Shown here piece after piece: positions 14,001 through 27,000 of a DNA stretch of 64,000 nt; the stretch's first letter is position 1, and every line of letters begins with the position of its first letter. This DNA comes from Trochalopteron elliotii. Its lineage: Eukaryota > Chordata > Aves > Passeriformes > Leiothrichidae. The position numbers were made by a program, and so were the translations under genes. The stretch is taken from positions 6,013,217-6,077,216 of the forward strand of contig JANPWX010000076.1 in the NCBI GenBank assembly GCA_024734555.1. Direction: 5' to 3'. A model generated the notes under the pieces. That model saw nothing but the letters and a program-made list of their open reading frames with translations, did no database searches and was not told the origin of the DNA.

Positions 14001-17000
14001 ACATATTCATTATTCTTTATATAAGCATGTACAAAGAGGTGGAACTAAAGCAGACTTTCTTGCATTCTAGTTGCTGTGTTTCAGCAGCTGCACAGTCATT
14101 TAGCAGTATTACCCTGGTAATGATTATTTTGAGGAAATCACAGTCTAAATTGGTGGTATCAGGGAGCAATCAAGGAACAGACAAGTGATTTAGTACCAAA
14201 TTAGCAGAGAGGGAAGAATGAGAAGCATATTGCATGGTTCTTCAGATTTGTATGTTCTGCACAAATAATCAGACTGAAGTGCAAACAATACATAATCTTT
14301 CTCATCTGTCTTCTCTGGTACTTTCTTCAACAGGAGAATACTCAGTCCTAAAATATTTGAAGTGTGGGGGAAAATGGAACTTCAGGCTGCCAGCATCAAA
14401 TTGGCTTGAAAACTAGCTAGACAGAGCAGGCAACCTTTTCAAACTGTTGCAAATAAACAAGAAGGAGAATATATAGTACCACTTTCAGCTGAAACATTTT
14501 CACTAGCTCAGTTGCTTTAGAATGTCTTTTCTAAAATAATCAGGCTGAGACTTTGAATGAGTTCAGTCAACGTTCACATTTTCTATCATAAAATTTACTT
14601 TGTGAGTTTTCAGCATAAACTGAAAAGTAAAGAATTAAAACTGTTCACATACATCATTGTCCATAGACAATTGTCCATGTATATTAATAAATAATCAGCC
14701 AGACTGTTCCTGAGATATGTTACATGGCAATGATATTCAGCTAGATTTTAACTAATTTTACATTACTCAGAGGGCTAATTTAGGATTATGGACCATCTGC
14801 CAATAGTCCGTACATAATTTACCAAGATAAATAGGAAGCAGACAACTCAGATCTTAGCAGACCTGAATTTCTTCGGGAGGTTTCTCTTTGACTCTAACAG
14901 TTGTAGTGGAACATGCAGGGCAACCATGCCCTCTAACTTGGGCACCATGGTACCTGAAATTATTTTAGGTTAATTTATATTAATCTGGATTGGAATTTGT
15001 TCTCCTGTTGACAAAGTCAAACTAGACTTATTTAATGTGCCACAGTACACTTGCCACAGAGTTCGTAATTTTTGATAACACTATTATCTTAGTCTTTATC
15101 TGAGGGGATTATATTAAATCTTTCCCTTTTGCAAAAAATACTTCAAAGAAGGTGCACTATAATAGACTAATTTTGATCCAGTTTGAATCTTGGTTTTCCA
15201 GTATTGCATGTGTTGGACAATAGACTTAAATGGCTGGTCTCTCTTGTTGAACTTGGAGCCAAGAGTGATGGAAGTGATAGAAGGCTTTTTGTCTAGAAGG
15301 CTGTTTAGTCATATTTCTACTGCTTATTCAATAAGAGATAGCCTTGAGTAGGATTATACTGCAACATTTATTTGAGGCTACATCTATATTAATCTAAAAC
15401 CAAGAGACCTTCCCAACTTTCATTTCTTGACAGGAATGGCAGAAAACTTCCTTAGTGTGTTATGGCATCAACAGGCCAATTGGCACCATGCCAAAGCAGA
15501 ATTGAGAGCTACTCAAAATTACTACTGTGTTACAAATGTATTGATTTTTGCCTTGTATTTCCTGCTGCTGGAGTGAACTTGGAAAAGCAATAGGAAATTT
15601 TAATAAGAGGTGTTCAATCACTGTATTGTTCCAATAGTTGATCAACAATAACAGAAAGCAGATTCTTCATTTCTTTCACCATCTCAAGCTGATAATGATT
15701 TCAGCAGGATGGGTACACTGCTTTTTTGGTTCTGGGTAGTTTGATGCTTATTTAGCATGATTGTTTAGGTATAAGTGGTGCAGAGGAGTGTGTATTTGTA
15801 CTGGAGAATACACATTGGAATAGGTGTTCTGTTTTACTGTCTATGCAAATGGTTGAAATATGAATAGTATTTGAATATATTTTTGCTGTCCGCTTGCACT
15901 GCTTTATGTGTCATTTATATTTCTTTCCCCAAGACTTTATCTGTAAAGAGTAAAAGAACTGGTTTGTTATCCTAATGTTGATTCTCTGACCTCTAGAGTT
16001 CCATACATCTTTTGTATTTAGGATTTTGAGGTGATCAGTGCCCAAAGCATGTGCTACTATCAGTATGTGACTGCTACAACAGTTGGGTCAAAAAAAACTC
16101 CCACAAACATTTTGATATTTGGGCTAGATAAGGCTAGATGTGATAAGGATAATCTTGAACAATTTACAGATGTTACCTTGGAGCCTGGCTGAACTTAGGG
16201 TGGATATTGTTTTCTGGTTTCGTGATCAGGATATTATGATAATTGCCAACCAAGGTCAGGGAGGAGGGAAAAAGTTTCTAGTGTTTCTTTTCTTGAGCTT
16301 CATTTATAATTGTTATTTTAAAAGTTCTGAGATGGAAAATTGAAACCTGGACTAGAGTTCATCTGCGTGGAGTCTTTAAATATAAATACAGATAAAGATG
16401 TGGCTCTTGAGAGTTATTAAGTAATTACAGTACTTTTTGCAAATGGAGGTTCTGCCATTCAGTCAATTATAGAAATGTTTGAATTTAATCAGTGCAATAC
16501 AAACATTGCAATGTGCCAGATATTTTATTTCTGTCTAACTGATTAGTGTTTGAGTGCTTGGATGTTTGTAGGAAACAAAGAATTCTTCCAACCATAAATT
16601 CTTGTGGAATATGAATAATGCCTTTCTTATATTTGGTGATTGATGAGTTCATTGATAGTTTGAAAAAATGAGCTTCAGAGTATTGAGTAATAAACATCTG
16701 ATAAGGTGCAGAAGCAGTCTGGGGCTGGGTAAAAGCCTTGCTGTGAAAAAGAAACCACCACCTTCTCCTTTACTATGGAATTCTAAGTGTGATATTCCAG
16801 TTGTTAAACTAATTTTAGCTACAGCTCAGTGCTGAATATTTTAGAGTGATCCTAAATGTACAAAAAGGTACAAAAGATTTGAGATGTGATCTGATAATCT
16901 GAAGTAGTTTTAAATGGTGTTTGGATAGGATGCCAGTTTGAGTGGTAAAGGCAACACCAGTTTAAAGAGCTTTCCTCTTTCAGATTGCTGTGTCTTTTAC

Positions 17001-17780
17001 TAAGGGGTTATAAGGAAAGGCCTGCAAATCTCAGCAAGCATTGTAATTTTTTTCCCCCAGGCCTGGAAGTGACTGAATTTTCATTCATTTCACAGTTTCA
17101 AAGATGCTAATGCTGGACGGTGGGTCATGAAAATCTTTTGTAATTCAGGCAATAGACATATGACTTCATATCATTACAAAGTCTCATAATTCTTGATAGC
17201 AATAGAACCTTCCTTTTTTCCGTTTACTCAGTGCGATCTTACTTCAATCTTCTGGAGAACTTTCACATAATTTTGAGTTTTCATGCTCTCTTTAGCTTTC
17301 AGTCTTATAATCTTACTATGCCTTTGTCTCTGAAGCACTGACTGGTGTCAGAGGTTACAGTTTAATTCTGTAACAGATGTCTAAACCTGCTTTTGATAGG
17401 CTTTGTAGTGTGAACTTACAATGAAGATGGATGATGTAACCTGTGTTTTCCACTTTTTGAGGTACTAGTGAGATGCTAACCTTCTCTGAGGTCATCTATC
17501 TTAAATGAATAAAAAGTAAAAGATTGCATTCAGCATTTCAGCAGAAGACATTAAGATGGATTCAGAAGAACTGTCATTGGTGGCCCCACACAATGGGTTA
17601 CCTGAACACCCCCCTCAGAAATAAGGCACATGTCCATTTATGATGGCATATTTGTGTACATCATTTCATGAACAACACAGGGCAAAAACCAGTTCCTTCA
17701 GTATCAGACTGATTAGAGTGTAATTTGTTACTAAGTCTCACAGTTAATTCATTAATATAATTGTGGTGGTAGTACGACAG
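5077..17780. other. Long AT-rich noncoding stretch
   Basis: About 12.7 kb with no recognisable gene or repeat family. It contains short low-complexity tracts: a T run followed by eight G at 7119-7126, A and T runs near 8520-8545, a C run near 12240, and a TA run near 13035. A 12-bp tandem pair lies near 13770-13795. An imperfect palindrome at 14662-14679 is centred on GACAATTGTC. Open frames of 60-107 codons occur on both strands at the rate expected by chance and show no domain signatures. Confidence 0.55.
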
Positions 17781-17781
17781 C

Positions 17782-17827
17782 TTTTTTAGCAGTTACTTTT
17801 TTAGCAGTAACTCACTGTTGTGAGTTA
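17782..17827. repeat. Tandem 15-mer pair joined to a small hairpin
   Basis: Two adjacent 15-base units (17782-17796 and 17797-17811) differ at one position and share TTTTTTAGCAGT. The second overlaps a perfect inverted repeat with 8-bp arms TAACTCAC / GTGAGTTA at 17808-17815 and 17820-17827 around a 4-base loop. No function can be assigned. Confidence 0.8.
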
Positions 17828-18637
17828 GTTGAGTAGCATATAGGCTAATACATCTAATCCTAATGCATCAATATAGCTCCTTCTGTCAACTGAGCACATA
17901 CATTTATTAGGGTAATATGTAGTGTAGTTGTCCAGGTGTAATTTCAGTGAAATTATTCTATGTCATATTTCCTTATATCCATACTAGATTTACTGAAGCT
18001 TGTGTCGGTCATCCACTCAGGTTTGGAGGGAGAGGTATGTGACCTTAAGAGCCCTTCAAGCCTGCAGTTACCTTTGCCAGCTTTTCTCACCTCTCTGGTT
18101 CGCCCCCAATACACTGGAACTTGCCCAGTTTTTCAGGGTTTATTAAAAATAAATATGAACAGCCCAGAGATACTTTTTTCAGGCCAAAAAATTACTGGGA
18201 TCTTTCAGTTGCTTAATTCAAGCATCTGAGAGGATGGGCCCTCTGCTAAGAGTGTGGAAAATGTGTTTTTGAGACTGGTTTGGTTACCCATTTAAACTCT
18301 CTGCCCTGGATATACAGGGACAAAGGCAAGAGCTGCTCCACAGGGAGTGGAAGCTCACTCTGTCATTGCATGTCCAGAGGCATCAGAGCGTCTGGGAGGC
18401 ACCTGCATCACACCCCTCCTTGTAATGCTTAGAATAATATCAATAATTATTGTAAGAAATAATAATTTAAGTAATATTAAATCATTAATATAGCTGACTT
18501 TGCTGCTGAAATAGCAAGAAAATACAGTGTTTAGCAAGTCTAAAAATAGTCAGAAGGAGAGAAGGGGCTAAAAAGGAAGCAAATAATTTTTGTTAATGAA
18601 TAACATACAGTCTTTCTCAGGTCTTAAAAGAATATCT
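17828..18637. other. Noncoding stretch with AT-rich palindromic segment
   Basis: No gene is seen. Positions 18425-18500 are almost pure A/T and include the perfect 12-bp palindrome CAATAATTATTG at 18441-18452. The 60-90 codon frames here have no family signature. Confidence 0.5.
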
Positions 18638-18664
18638 AACTATAAAGAACAAACTATAAAGAAC
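18638..18664. repeat. 13-bp direct repeat
   Basis: AACTATAAAGAAC occurs at 18638-18650 and again at 18652-18664, separated by one base. It is probably a replication-slippage duplication. Confidence 0.85.
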
Positions 18665-19213
18665 ACACCAAAAAAAGAAATACCATTTGTCTCAAATCTG
18701 AATGAACTTGTAGTCTTATCCCCCAACACTTCAGCTGGCTCTTCAGAGCTGCAGTAGGGCACACAGAGATTGCTACACAGCACCAAGGAACAAAGTCACC
18801 TTCAGAGCAGCTTCATTTTCTTTAAGGCCTTTGAAAAGTCAAGTACTATGCGGCAAAGCATTTTATACTGATTAATGCAAAACCAGAAACAACTAAGCTG
18901 TACTTGTGTGCTGAGGTTGGTTATATGCTGACCCCGAGGAAGAGGACTGAGTCAGACTCAATCATAGCACAGCAAACAACAGAGTGGAGAAATGTGTCTC
19001 ACAAGCCACTCAGATCAAGGGGGTCATGAAACTATATATGGTTTAGAGATAACAAGATAATGTTTAGGATGTCTGAGACCCAGACCCTTTAAAAGTCATT
19101 TGGAAAATGTGTGTATTTACACAAAGTCCAAATTATGTTGTCAAAACCAAATTAAGAACATAGAAATTTCCGTGGACTCAAGTAGCTATCTTCAAAGAAT
19201 CAGAGGGAAGATT
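18665..19213. other. Noncoding stretch before the solo LTR
   Basis: No gene or repeat family is recognised. The composition is moderately AT-rich. Confidence 0.5.
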
Positions 19214-19218
19214 CACAG
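19214..19218. repeat. Probable 5' target-site duplication of solo LTR
   Basis: CACAG directly precedes the LTR start (TGTATTGGG) and recurs at 20278-20282 directly after it. Five-base duplications are usual for ERVL-type integrations. The match places the LTR end at ..CCATGA rather than the canonical ..CA, so the border may be off by a few bases or the LTR tip may have mutated. Confidence 0.6.
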
Positions 19219-19576
19219 TGTATTGGGTTTGTATAGCCTGTTTTTTGGTAGCAGGGGCCCACAGAGGTGGCTTCTGTGAGAAGCTGCTGGAAGCTTCCAC
19301 CATGTCCAGCAGAGCCAATCCCTGGGGGCTCCAAGGACGGACGTGCCACTGGCCAAGGCTGGGCCAATTAGAAATGGTAACACCTCTGTGATAACTGATT
19401 TAAGAGGAAATCAAAACCACGGTTGTGGGGCAGTTTTAATTCCAGCCAGAGAAAAGCAGGGTGAGGGAAACAACCAAGGTCAGTGGACAAGGAGGGGCAG
19501 GAGCTGCTCCAGGCACCGAGTCGAGATTCCTCTGCAGGCTGTGGTGAGACCATGGTGAGGCAGCTGAGCCCCTGCA

Positions 19577-19652
19577 GCCCCTGGGGATCCACAGGGGATG
19601 CAGAGATCCACCCAGCGCCCCTGGGGATCCACAGGGGATGCAGAGATCCACC
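19577..19652 (+). repeat. 40-bp tandem duplication inside the LTR
   Basis: Positions 19577-19612 and 19617-19652 are identical over 36 bases, with a period of 40. The identity contrasts with the decay of neighbouring units, which suggests late slippage or local conversion. A second, looser pair of units with period 45 starts at GACCCAC (19794 and 19839). Confidence 0.9.
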
Positions 19653-20109
19653 TACAGCCTGTGGGAGAGACCCATGGCAGAGCAGGTGGATGCCCAAGAG
19701 GAGGCTGTGATACTGTGGGAGACCCATGGAGAGACAGCCCTGCTTCCAGGATGGAACAGCCTGTCCTTGGAGGACTGCACTCCATGGAAGAGTGACCCAC
19801 ACTGCAGCAGTTTGAGGGAGACTGTTGCCCATGGGATTGACCCACATTGCAGCAGTTCACGAGCTGCTGCTCATGAGATGGACTCGCACTGGATAAGTTT
19901 ATGGAGAACTCTCCTGTGGGAGGGACCCCTTGGTGCATCAGGGAAAGGACTCCTCTCCTTAAGTGGTGGGACAAACCTATGGGTGATCATAACCCCCATT
20001 CCCTGCCTCCTCACGCCACTGGTGTAGGAGGTAGAGCTGGGAAGGAGGGATGGAAAGTGTTTTTAAGGGCTTATTTTATGTCTCATTATCCTGCTCTTAT
20101 TTTGTTAGC

Positions 20110-20115
20110 AATAAA
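20110..20115 (+). promoter_or_regulatory. LTR polyadenylation signal AATAAA
   Basis: A canonical AATAAA lies about 165 bases before the LTR 3' end, the expected position relative to the R/U5 boundary. It supports plus orientation for this LTR. Confidence 0.6.
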
Positions 20116-20277
20116 TTCACTTCATAAATCTAAGTTGAGCCTGTTTTGCCCATGATGCTATTTCATGAGCATTCTCTCCCATGAATCATTCATTAAATTT
20201 TCTCTCCTCTGTCTGGCTACAGAGGGGTGAGTGAGTGGCTTTTGTGTGTGCCTGGCATCCAGTTAGTTAATCCATGA

Positions 20278-20282
20278 CACAG
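20278..20282. repeat. Probable 3' target-site duplication of solo LTR
   Basis: CACAG here is the partner of the copy at 19214-19218. Confidence 0.6.
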
Positions 20283-20913
20283 TCATTAACCAAAGTAACT
20301 GTGCTAGCACGTGGAAGTGATCTAAAATTTCCAGCTTGTTTCACAAACCCTGAAAACTCCACACCTGTCAGGAAAACTGCATTTCCCTAATGCATCAAAA
20401 TCGCTTCTAAAGTCCTGCATCAAACGGCATCAAATTCTATCCACTGGGGTGGATAGCCTATAATGTTGCCAATGATGTAACTTACATTAGAGGAAGATGT
20501 GGTGAAGCTTGAAGTCGTCAAGAATTGGAGAGTGCTTTTCATGTTTTATTTTCCTGCTGAGTTTCCTCGTCCTTTCTAATGAGAAATGTTCCTTCTAGTT
20601 TGTGTGGATGCAATTTCTCGGTGTTCCTACTGTGCTGTTTTCCACAATATGGAGCTCCACAAAAGTCTCTGTTTCACTGCACCCAATCTGTAAATCTCAG
20701 AATGAGAGCTATGTGCTTGACCTCTGCTCCTCTACCAGGGACGGGGTATCCACAGCCTCTCTGGGCAACCTGTTCTATTGCCCTACCACCCTCACAGTAA
20801 AGAAAATATTCTCATTATCTGGTCTAAACCTGCTCTCTTGCAGTTAACTTCTCCTGCTTTACTTATCCTCCACTTCTTTATCAGGTGAAATATTTTTATT
20901 CAAAAATTTCAGC
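20283..20913. other. Noncoding stretch after the LTR
   Basis: No gene or recognised repeat. Plus-strand frames of 73 and 81 codons at 20579-20847 overlap in different frames and have no family signature. Confidence 0.5.
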
Positions 20914-21030
20914 TTTTTTTTTTTTTAATGGGGCTTTTGTTGTTTGAAGGGAGCTGGGAAGATTTTTGTTTGGTTGGTTGGTTTTGGTTTTGCTTTTTTG
21001 TTTTTTGTTTTGGTTTGGTTTTTTTTTTTA
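20914..21030 (+). repeat. T/G-rich low-complexity tract
   Basis: It starts with 13 T at 20914-20926 and continues as a degenerate mix of GGTT and GTTTT units up to a terminal T run near 21030. It is a simple-sequence expansion. Confidence 0.85.
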
Positions 21031-24000
21031 AGTGAAAATCACTATTTCAGTCTTCTGGAATTGTTATATTATTACAGATGTTATTAAAACAAAACATCTG
21101 CATGTTACAGTTATTGCATGTTTTTGAGTTCTTGTCCAGACTAGAGGATTTGTATCCAGTGTAAATATTTTCTAACACTTATCCTAAAATATAAATCTGA
21201 ATGAAGTTGAATGTAAAGCTCTGTTTTATGAGTGTACTCTAAAGTAACCATTACTGAAACGAAATCATATCTTTCCTGTTTTAGGCTGGCATTATGTACT
21301 TATGGACAACTCAGCAGAAACTGGCATCTGTATTACTCTGAGAAAGGAATGTAGGCAAATAAATAAATATAAAATCAGACATTATATTTTTTAGGAATGC
21401 AGAGAGATGTCTTTCTTTCAAAAACATTTTTTTTAAATCCATCAGCTTTACTTTGGATATCAAAAGGAATAATCTACAATTATAGTGATTGAAAAGCCTA
21501 TTTACTTTTTTATTTTTGGGCCGTCCTCTCTTCAGAGACGTAGAATTTTATGTTTTACTGACTGTTCTCAGCTCAGTGAAACTGAATGAAAAATAACTAC
21601 AATTACTAGAAAAATCTTTGCATTTTTATTTAACTTCTCTTTTCAGTTGAGTTTGTTGCAAAACTCAAATTTTAGTTCTGGAATAAATTTGCAGAAGTTA
21701 CATTTTGAAATATAATCAGCTGGGGAGAAGAAAAAAAAATCCAAAAGAAACCCACATTTGTTTTAAATACACTTTGGATTGAAGAGGTCATTCAGCTGTA
21801 GCTATTAAATGAAATCTGTGTCTGTGTTTAATTTAGTTTCACTGGCATTTATCAAGTACTTGATATAGTTGTGCAGCATCTTACTTTGTACTTGGGAAGC
21901 ACCAAGTCTACTTGAAATAATTAAAGTCTATTTAAAAATGGGATTTTGTGATACAATTTGATTGGGAGGAATATATTACAGTACATTCAGCCCTTGTTAC
22001 CAAATGAACTGAAATGCTTTTATCAAGTGCTCTTCTTCACTGAATTCTCATGTAATCACTGTGTTCAAAAGGAGGAAGAAAGGTAGTAAACATCTCTAAA
22101 TATAGTCCTGTTTTCTCTGTGTGTATTTTCAAGAACTTTATTGAATTCCATACTATACTGAAGCCTTCAGAGTCCACAGCTCATCACACATAATCTCATA
22201 ATCCTTCAGCTACTCCTGCGGGCATAGAAGAAGAGTTACTAGTGTTTGATTATGTGTAGCTTCAGTTTTAGCAGATGAGTTATGCTTTATCGGTAGATGA
22301 ACAAGAAAAGGCATTTTTGCACATGCTATGAGTGGGTGTTGCATATGAATGAATAAAGTAGATGGTTATTCTGCAGCCAGATGAATCAAATCCCTCAACA
22401 GCTGGTGATGAGACATGAAGATCCATTAAAAACTAAATCTTTTGTCTATCACAGACAGTTTTTCGTTTAATATTAAAATCCCCTGTTTAATGTTGATTAA
22501 GTTACTCTTCAATTCACTATCCTTGTCAAGATAAAAATTCAATGTGAGAATTAAAATGAGGCACCTTTTGGGATATTTAAATCCTCAAAAAGTAGTCCAA
22601 GCTTCTGACCACAACTATATTCTTACTTATTGTCCTTGAAGACTGGATTTGTTTAAATTATTTTTAACTTCTTTTGTTGTGGTGACTATGCCCCCATGGA
22701 AACAATTTATGAATTTGTGTTGAAACCTCAAATAGATTTGGCTGAAATACTCTTTGAAAAGAGTAGACACCTTAGAAAAAATGAATGCCTTTTCGGTGCT
22801 TCAATACATGTTTCAGCTTTTCATTTTGAAATAATGTTTTGAAACCAAACAAAATTTTAAAGGCTTTTAGAAATTATTAAGTAACTGAAGAATAAAGTGA
22901 CTGAAAGTAGGATAACAAAATGTTGGTGTTTTCCCATTTCATTTCACTGACTATTGGAATTTACATTTGGAGTCAACTAGAGCTGCTTTTTCGTCATCTT
23001 GCTTTGGTTTGGCTGTCTGTATAAGCCCATTATTTACATGCTGCTGGATTGTTGAATCTTATCACCAGCTTCTGACATATGGCCATTGGAAGCTTTCTTG
23101 TTTATAAACTCAATCTTGAAAATGCCTTAGTTTTCTTTCACTTCTTACTCCCACTGAATGTTTTCAACTTTGATTAGAAATCTCATTTTCAGCCTTAATT
23201 TTCATAGGTAGTTTTTGATCACACAGTTTGTATAATGTGTTAGGATTGAATACTGGTTAAATATTTCTTCTGCATTGTTATCTTACTCATGTTTAAAAAA
23301 AAAACAAACCTAAAAAGCTTCCAGCTGCTGCTTTGATGGGCCAGACAAGCCAACCTCTTTCAGTTTCATCTTATGTTGAATCCACTTCCATGACTTGTTC
23401 ATTCAGTTGGGTTTTCTTGCTTCAGATTAATTTCTCTTTCTTGAACAGTGGCCAAAGCAGTACATGGTATACAGGATGTAGTTTCCAGGCAGTGCTGCTA
23501 ATAATGCCTTGTCTATATTCGAAATATTTCATCTATTAAAACTCAAGGTCATATTTGACATTTTTTCCACAGCAACCTGACACTGATGGTTTTTAGCCAT
23601 TGTTGATCCACCCATATGCCTCTTTTTTCTCCTCTTCTATTTCAGTTGAATAGCCTGAGCTTAAAGCCAAAATTATTAATAGGATGTAGTCGCCTGGAAC
23701 TTGTAGCTAGCTCCTGCTCAGTGGCTGGATATTTCTGAATTGGTACTGCCATGTGTCTTCTCTTTAGGAAATTGCTACTTTCAGAACTCTAAAAGCAACC
23801 TCTGGATTTACAGCTTTCATCTGTCTAATTCGAGACAGCTTTCATATATTTCCTATCTCCATTATCTTCTTAATATATGTTCCTCCCAGATGTGTTCTGG
23901 ATACTTGCAAAATACTGAAATCCTTTGCTCCAATTCACACTTGCCTTCCTCCCTTTCCAAAGAGATATAACTTCACCATCCTCCTGACATGACTGGTGTT

Positions 24001-27000
24001 ATTAAATGTCTTTATGCAAGCATATATTCAATTCAGGTGCCACTTCTCTCAGTTTTTTTATAAAGGTTGGCAAAAGGTGCTATTTCTACCACAACGAGGG
24101 TGTCAAGCTTTGCAATTCCAGTTCAGATGTCATAGTTTATGGATATAATTGTAATTTACTACTAGTCATGAATCTTTCCTTCTGTTCTTAAGAAAAGAAA
24201 AATTGGAAAGCATGTCAAATAAACTTTTGGCTCATTTTAAATTGTTCAATATTGAGCTTCTTATGTCACCTCTTGTAAATGCTCTTTGTTGTCCTAGTTT
24301 TGAGTCTGATCAAGTATTTCTGTAGTGGTGCCACAAGAACCCTCTCATCATGTAAGATACAAATTCCAGAAGTTTTAAATCTTTAGCTTAAACAAATTCT
24401 ACATCCCTACTCTGCGTTCTCACCCCTTTCACATCTCTTCTCAGCTCAGAACAGATTTTCTCACTCATCTCTTTCTTATATTTTCAACTTCTGTCAGAAA
24501 ACACTTTAAAGACTTCCAAATTACACATTTCAGTAACAGTGTCTTAATGTACTCCTTCGCAAGCTGTGTGACATAGAACAAAAATCTTGAGCCTGGTACC
24601 TTAATGAATATACTTCTAATTTCCTGGTTATTTTTAATGTCTATGCACAATGTAAGTGTATTTGTTCTTTATTATGAACTGTTGATGATAAGGTTGGATA
24701 CATTTTAGGGTTAATTTGCACAGGAGTGAATGCCACCAGTGAGCAGTACTCCAGGAGTGTGCAGCTTAAACTCAGTGGTGCTGCTGCTCTGACAGGAAGG
24801 GGGAAGAGCAAGAAAGCAGCTTTTCAGCTCCATATCTTACTATCAACATCTGCTGTGAAAGCTCATCCATTCCTCACCAAAGATTTCAGTCCAGAGTCCA
24901 GTCTTAGGTTTCTCTTTTACATCGTGTAGGTAGTAGACTAAAGCCAACTTGCATTTAAACTCTTAATGTGAAACTATTAAATGCCTTCATTTAGAATGTA
25001 AGGCAGTAAAGTGAGTGAGTAAAATGAGTAAAATTAATGACAGTAGACAGATGCAGTATTCATCAGTTGCTCAGGTTCTGAATTCTGTACCACACTTCCA
25101 AAAACAGTGCGTCTCAGAAGTATCCCATATAAAGACAGTATCCCCCAAAGTGTCTAACTCTGGGCACACAACCTCTACCATGGAAGAGGGTAAACAATCC
25201 CTATACCTGTATGTTTACATCTGTTGCATACTAATATTTCAGTGTATTCTGTGGACATAGCAAAATCACTCTAGGTTCAGTAATTGGTTTCCATAGAAGT
25301 TTGATTAGTACACAGTAGAAAACGGATAAAAATAGTACTTTAAAATTACAGAGGTAACACACCAGCTGTGTCCCCTTCTGTTTAAAATCTGTTTAGTTTT
25401 GGTTACATCTTACAGACCAATGTAGTGAGGATAGGGAATACCACTGCAGCGTGTATTATATTCACACTCCACCAAGGAGAATGTATTCCCTCAGGAAGCC
25501 TGAGGGAAGCTTTGATTTGGAAAGGGTGAATGGTAGTTGATCTCTTCTGAGCTGCAGAGAGATGGACAAAAGGTTTTTTGAAATGCAAGTGTGAGTATAG
25601 GCAGATGAAAATCAGATTTCTTCTTTCTCATTATTGGTTTCCCTGTCTGTAGAGATAAAGCTTGAGGTTTCCTTTTGCTTAACGTGCTTCTTATAGGAGT
25701 GCTGTTCCCCTCTGCAGTGAGAATGCTTCTGCTAGGGATCAGGAAAGAAACTGTGAGCTGTATAGACCCATAGAAATACTTTCTGATATCTGCCTGCCCA
25801 TTCTCCTATGCCAGACTATTTTACTGGATACCCCTGAGCTAGATCTCCCTCTTCTTGATCTATCTGTGCTGAATAGCCTGTTCTCCTTTGGGACAACCCA
25901 TCTCATCCACTTTTCCTATAGCCCTTGTGTGGACCTGAAGCATAGTTTCACAGAGCATGTCTATGTTAACATTTTAGTTCAGTTGTTTTGCAAAGAATGC
26001 CCACATTTTCCCCCCTGGCTGTTGTTTGGTTTGTACCATGAACAGTACTGCAGCACCTTAAATGGTTTTCTCTGGAGTGGAACTGGAAAGATGTCCCAGG
26101 TGTTTCGTCTGGTGTACTCCAGCCACTAAGACCTGGCATTCAGTCTCCAAAAACAAGCTTGGGTTGGGCTTAAACTGTCAAATTCATGTTGTCCTCAATG
26201 CTATGATTTGTTATTGCAGTGGTGTTTGCCTGTTGTGCATGTCAACACAGGTGTGGCTTAGCAGGTGTATCTGGTAAAGGAAGATGAGGATAGGTGCATC
26301 AGTGTGTGTCAGAGGGAAACAGTGCCTTTCTTTGTGCATGAGTAATGGCGTAGAAAAGAAGTCCTCATTGCACATATGTGGGAGTTATAATAGTTCTGTG
26401 AATGGCATGGTCTGTGGCTGAGCAGTGGAGGGGCAAGATAAATTAATGAAATTGTGACTTAAACCATACTCTGTCCTACACTCATCCTATTTTTATTCAC
26501 ATCTTTGACAAGATTTATTTAATTTTTTTAATATCACGTCAGATTTATTTTTCCAGAAAGGAGTTGATTTGTTTTCATAAATGGGTAATCAAATATCTGT
26601 GTATTAAGTTACTTATTAAAGATATGGGTTTAGCCCAAAGCAGCTCTGAAGGGTAGTTTAAAATTAAAGTGAAGGAATGTATGTAGCATGCAATAATATG
26701 TGGCTCTCTCAGATCAGATACAGTATTGACACTAAGACAATTTTCATTTCTTAGGACAGAGAAAACTGTTAAGGTACGAATACTAAATTAGTCAAAAAAT
26801 ATGTGCTACAGCTGGGTAGCTGGTAATCACCTCTATTTTTTCAGTATTGTACTTTTTTTGGAGATTGTGTGATTTAATATCTTTAACTACTATTGCATTG
26901 CTCTTTTTTTAATTGGTAGCTAATTTACACATAATGTCACAGTAATAATTATCTTGGTTTGCTGCTGAGAGATTGTTGAATGGTTATGCACATTCTATCT

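Larger units (their letters stand above)
19219..20277 (+). mobile_element. Solo LTR of an avian endogenous retrovirus (ERVL-like)
   Basis: A GC-richer block of about 1.06 kb stands out sharply from its AT-rich surroundings. It begins TGTATTGGGTTTG and continues with a GCTTCTGTGAGAAGCTGC motif near 19270 and GCCAAGGCTGGGCCAAT near 19350. The middle is a long run of decayed tandem units built on 'GACCCAC..TGCAGCAG' and 'GGATCCACAGGGGATG'. The 3' part has an AATAAA at 20110-20115, a 'TTGAGCCTGTTTTGCCC' block near 20136, and a final 'CCTGGCATCCAGTTAGTTAA'. This order matches an LTR type I know from songbird and other neoavian genomes, in plus orientation. No primer binding site, gag, pol or env sequence adjoins it, so it is a solo LTR left by recombination. 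Open frames of up to 164 codons through it are products of the tandem repeats, not proteins. Confidence 0.87.

Noticed and set aside
19368..19974. Two overlapping minus-strand frames of 159 and 164 codons with repeated Pro/Trp/Gly-rich units
   Set aside because: They run antisense through the tandem-repeat body of the solo LTR. The residue repeats simply mirror the 40-bp DNA repeats.
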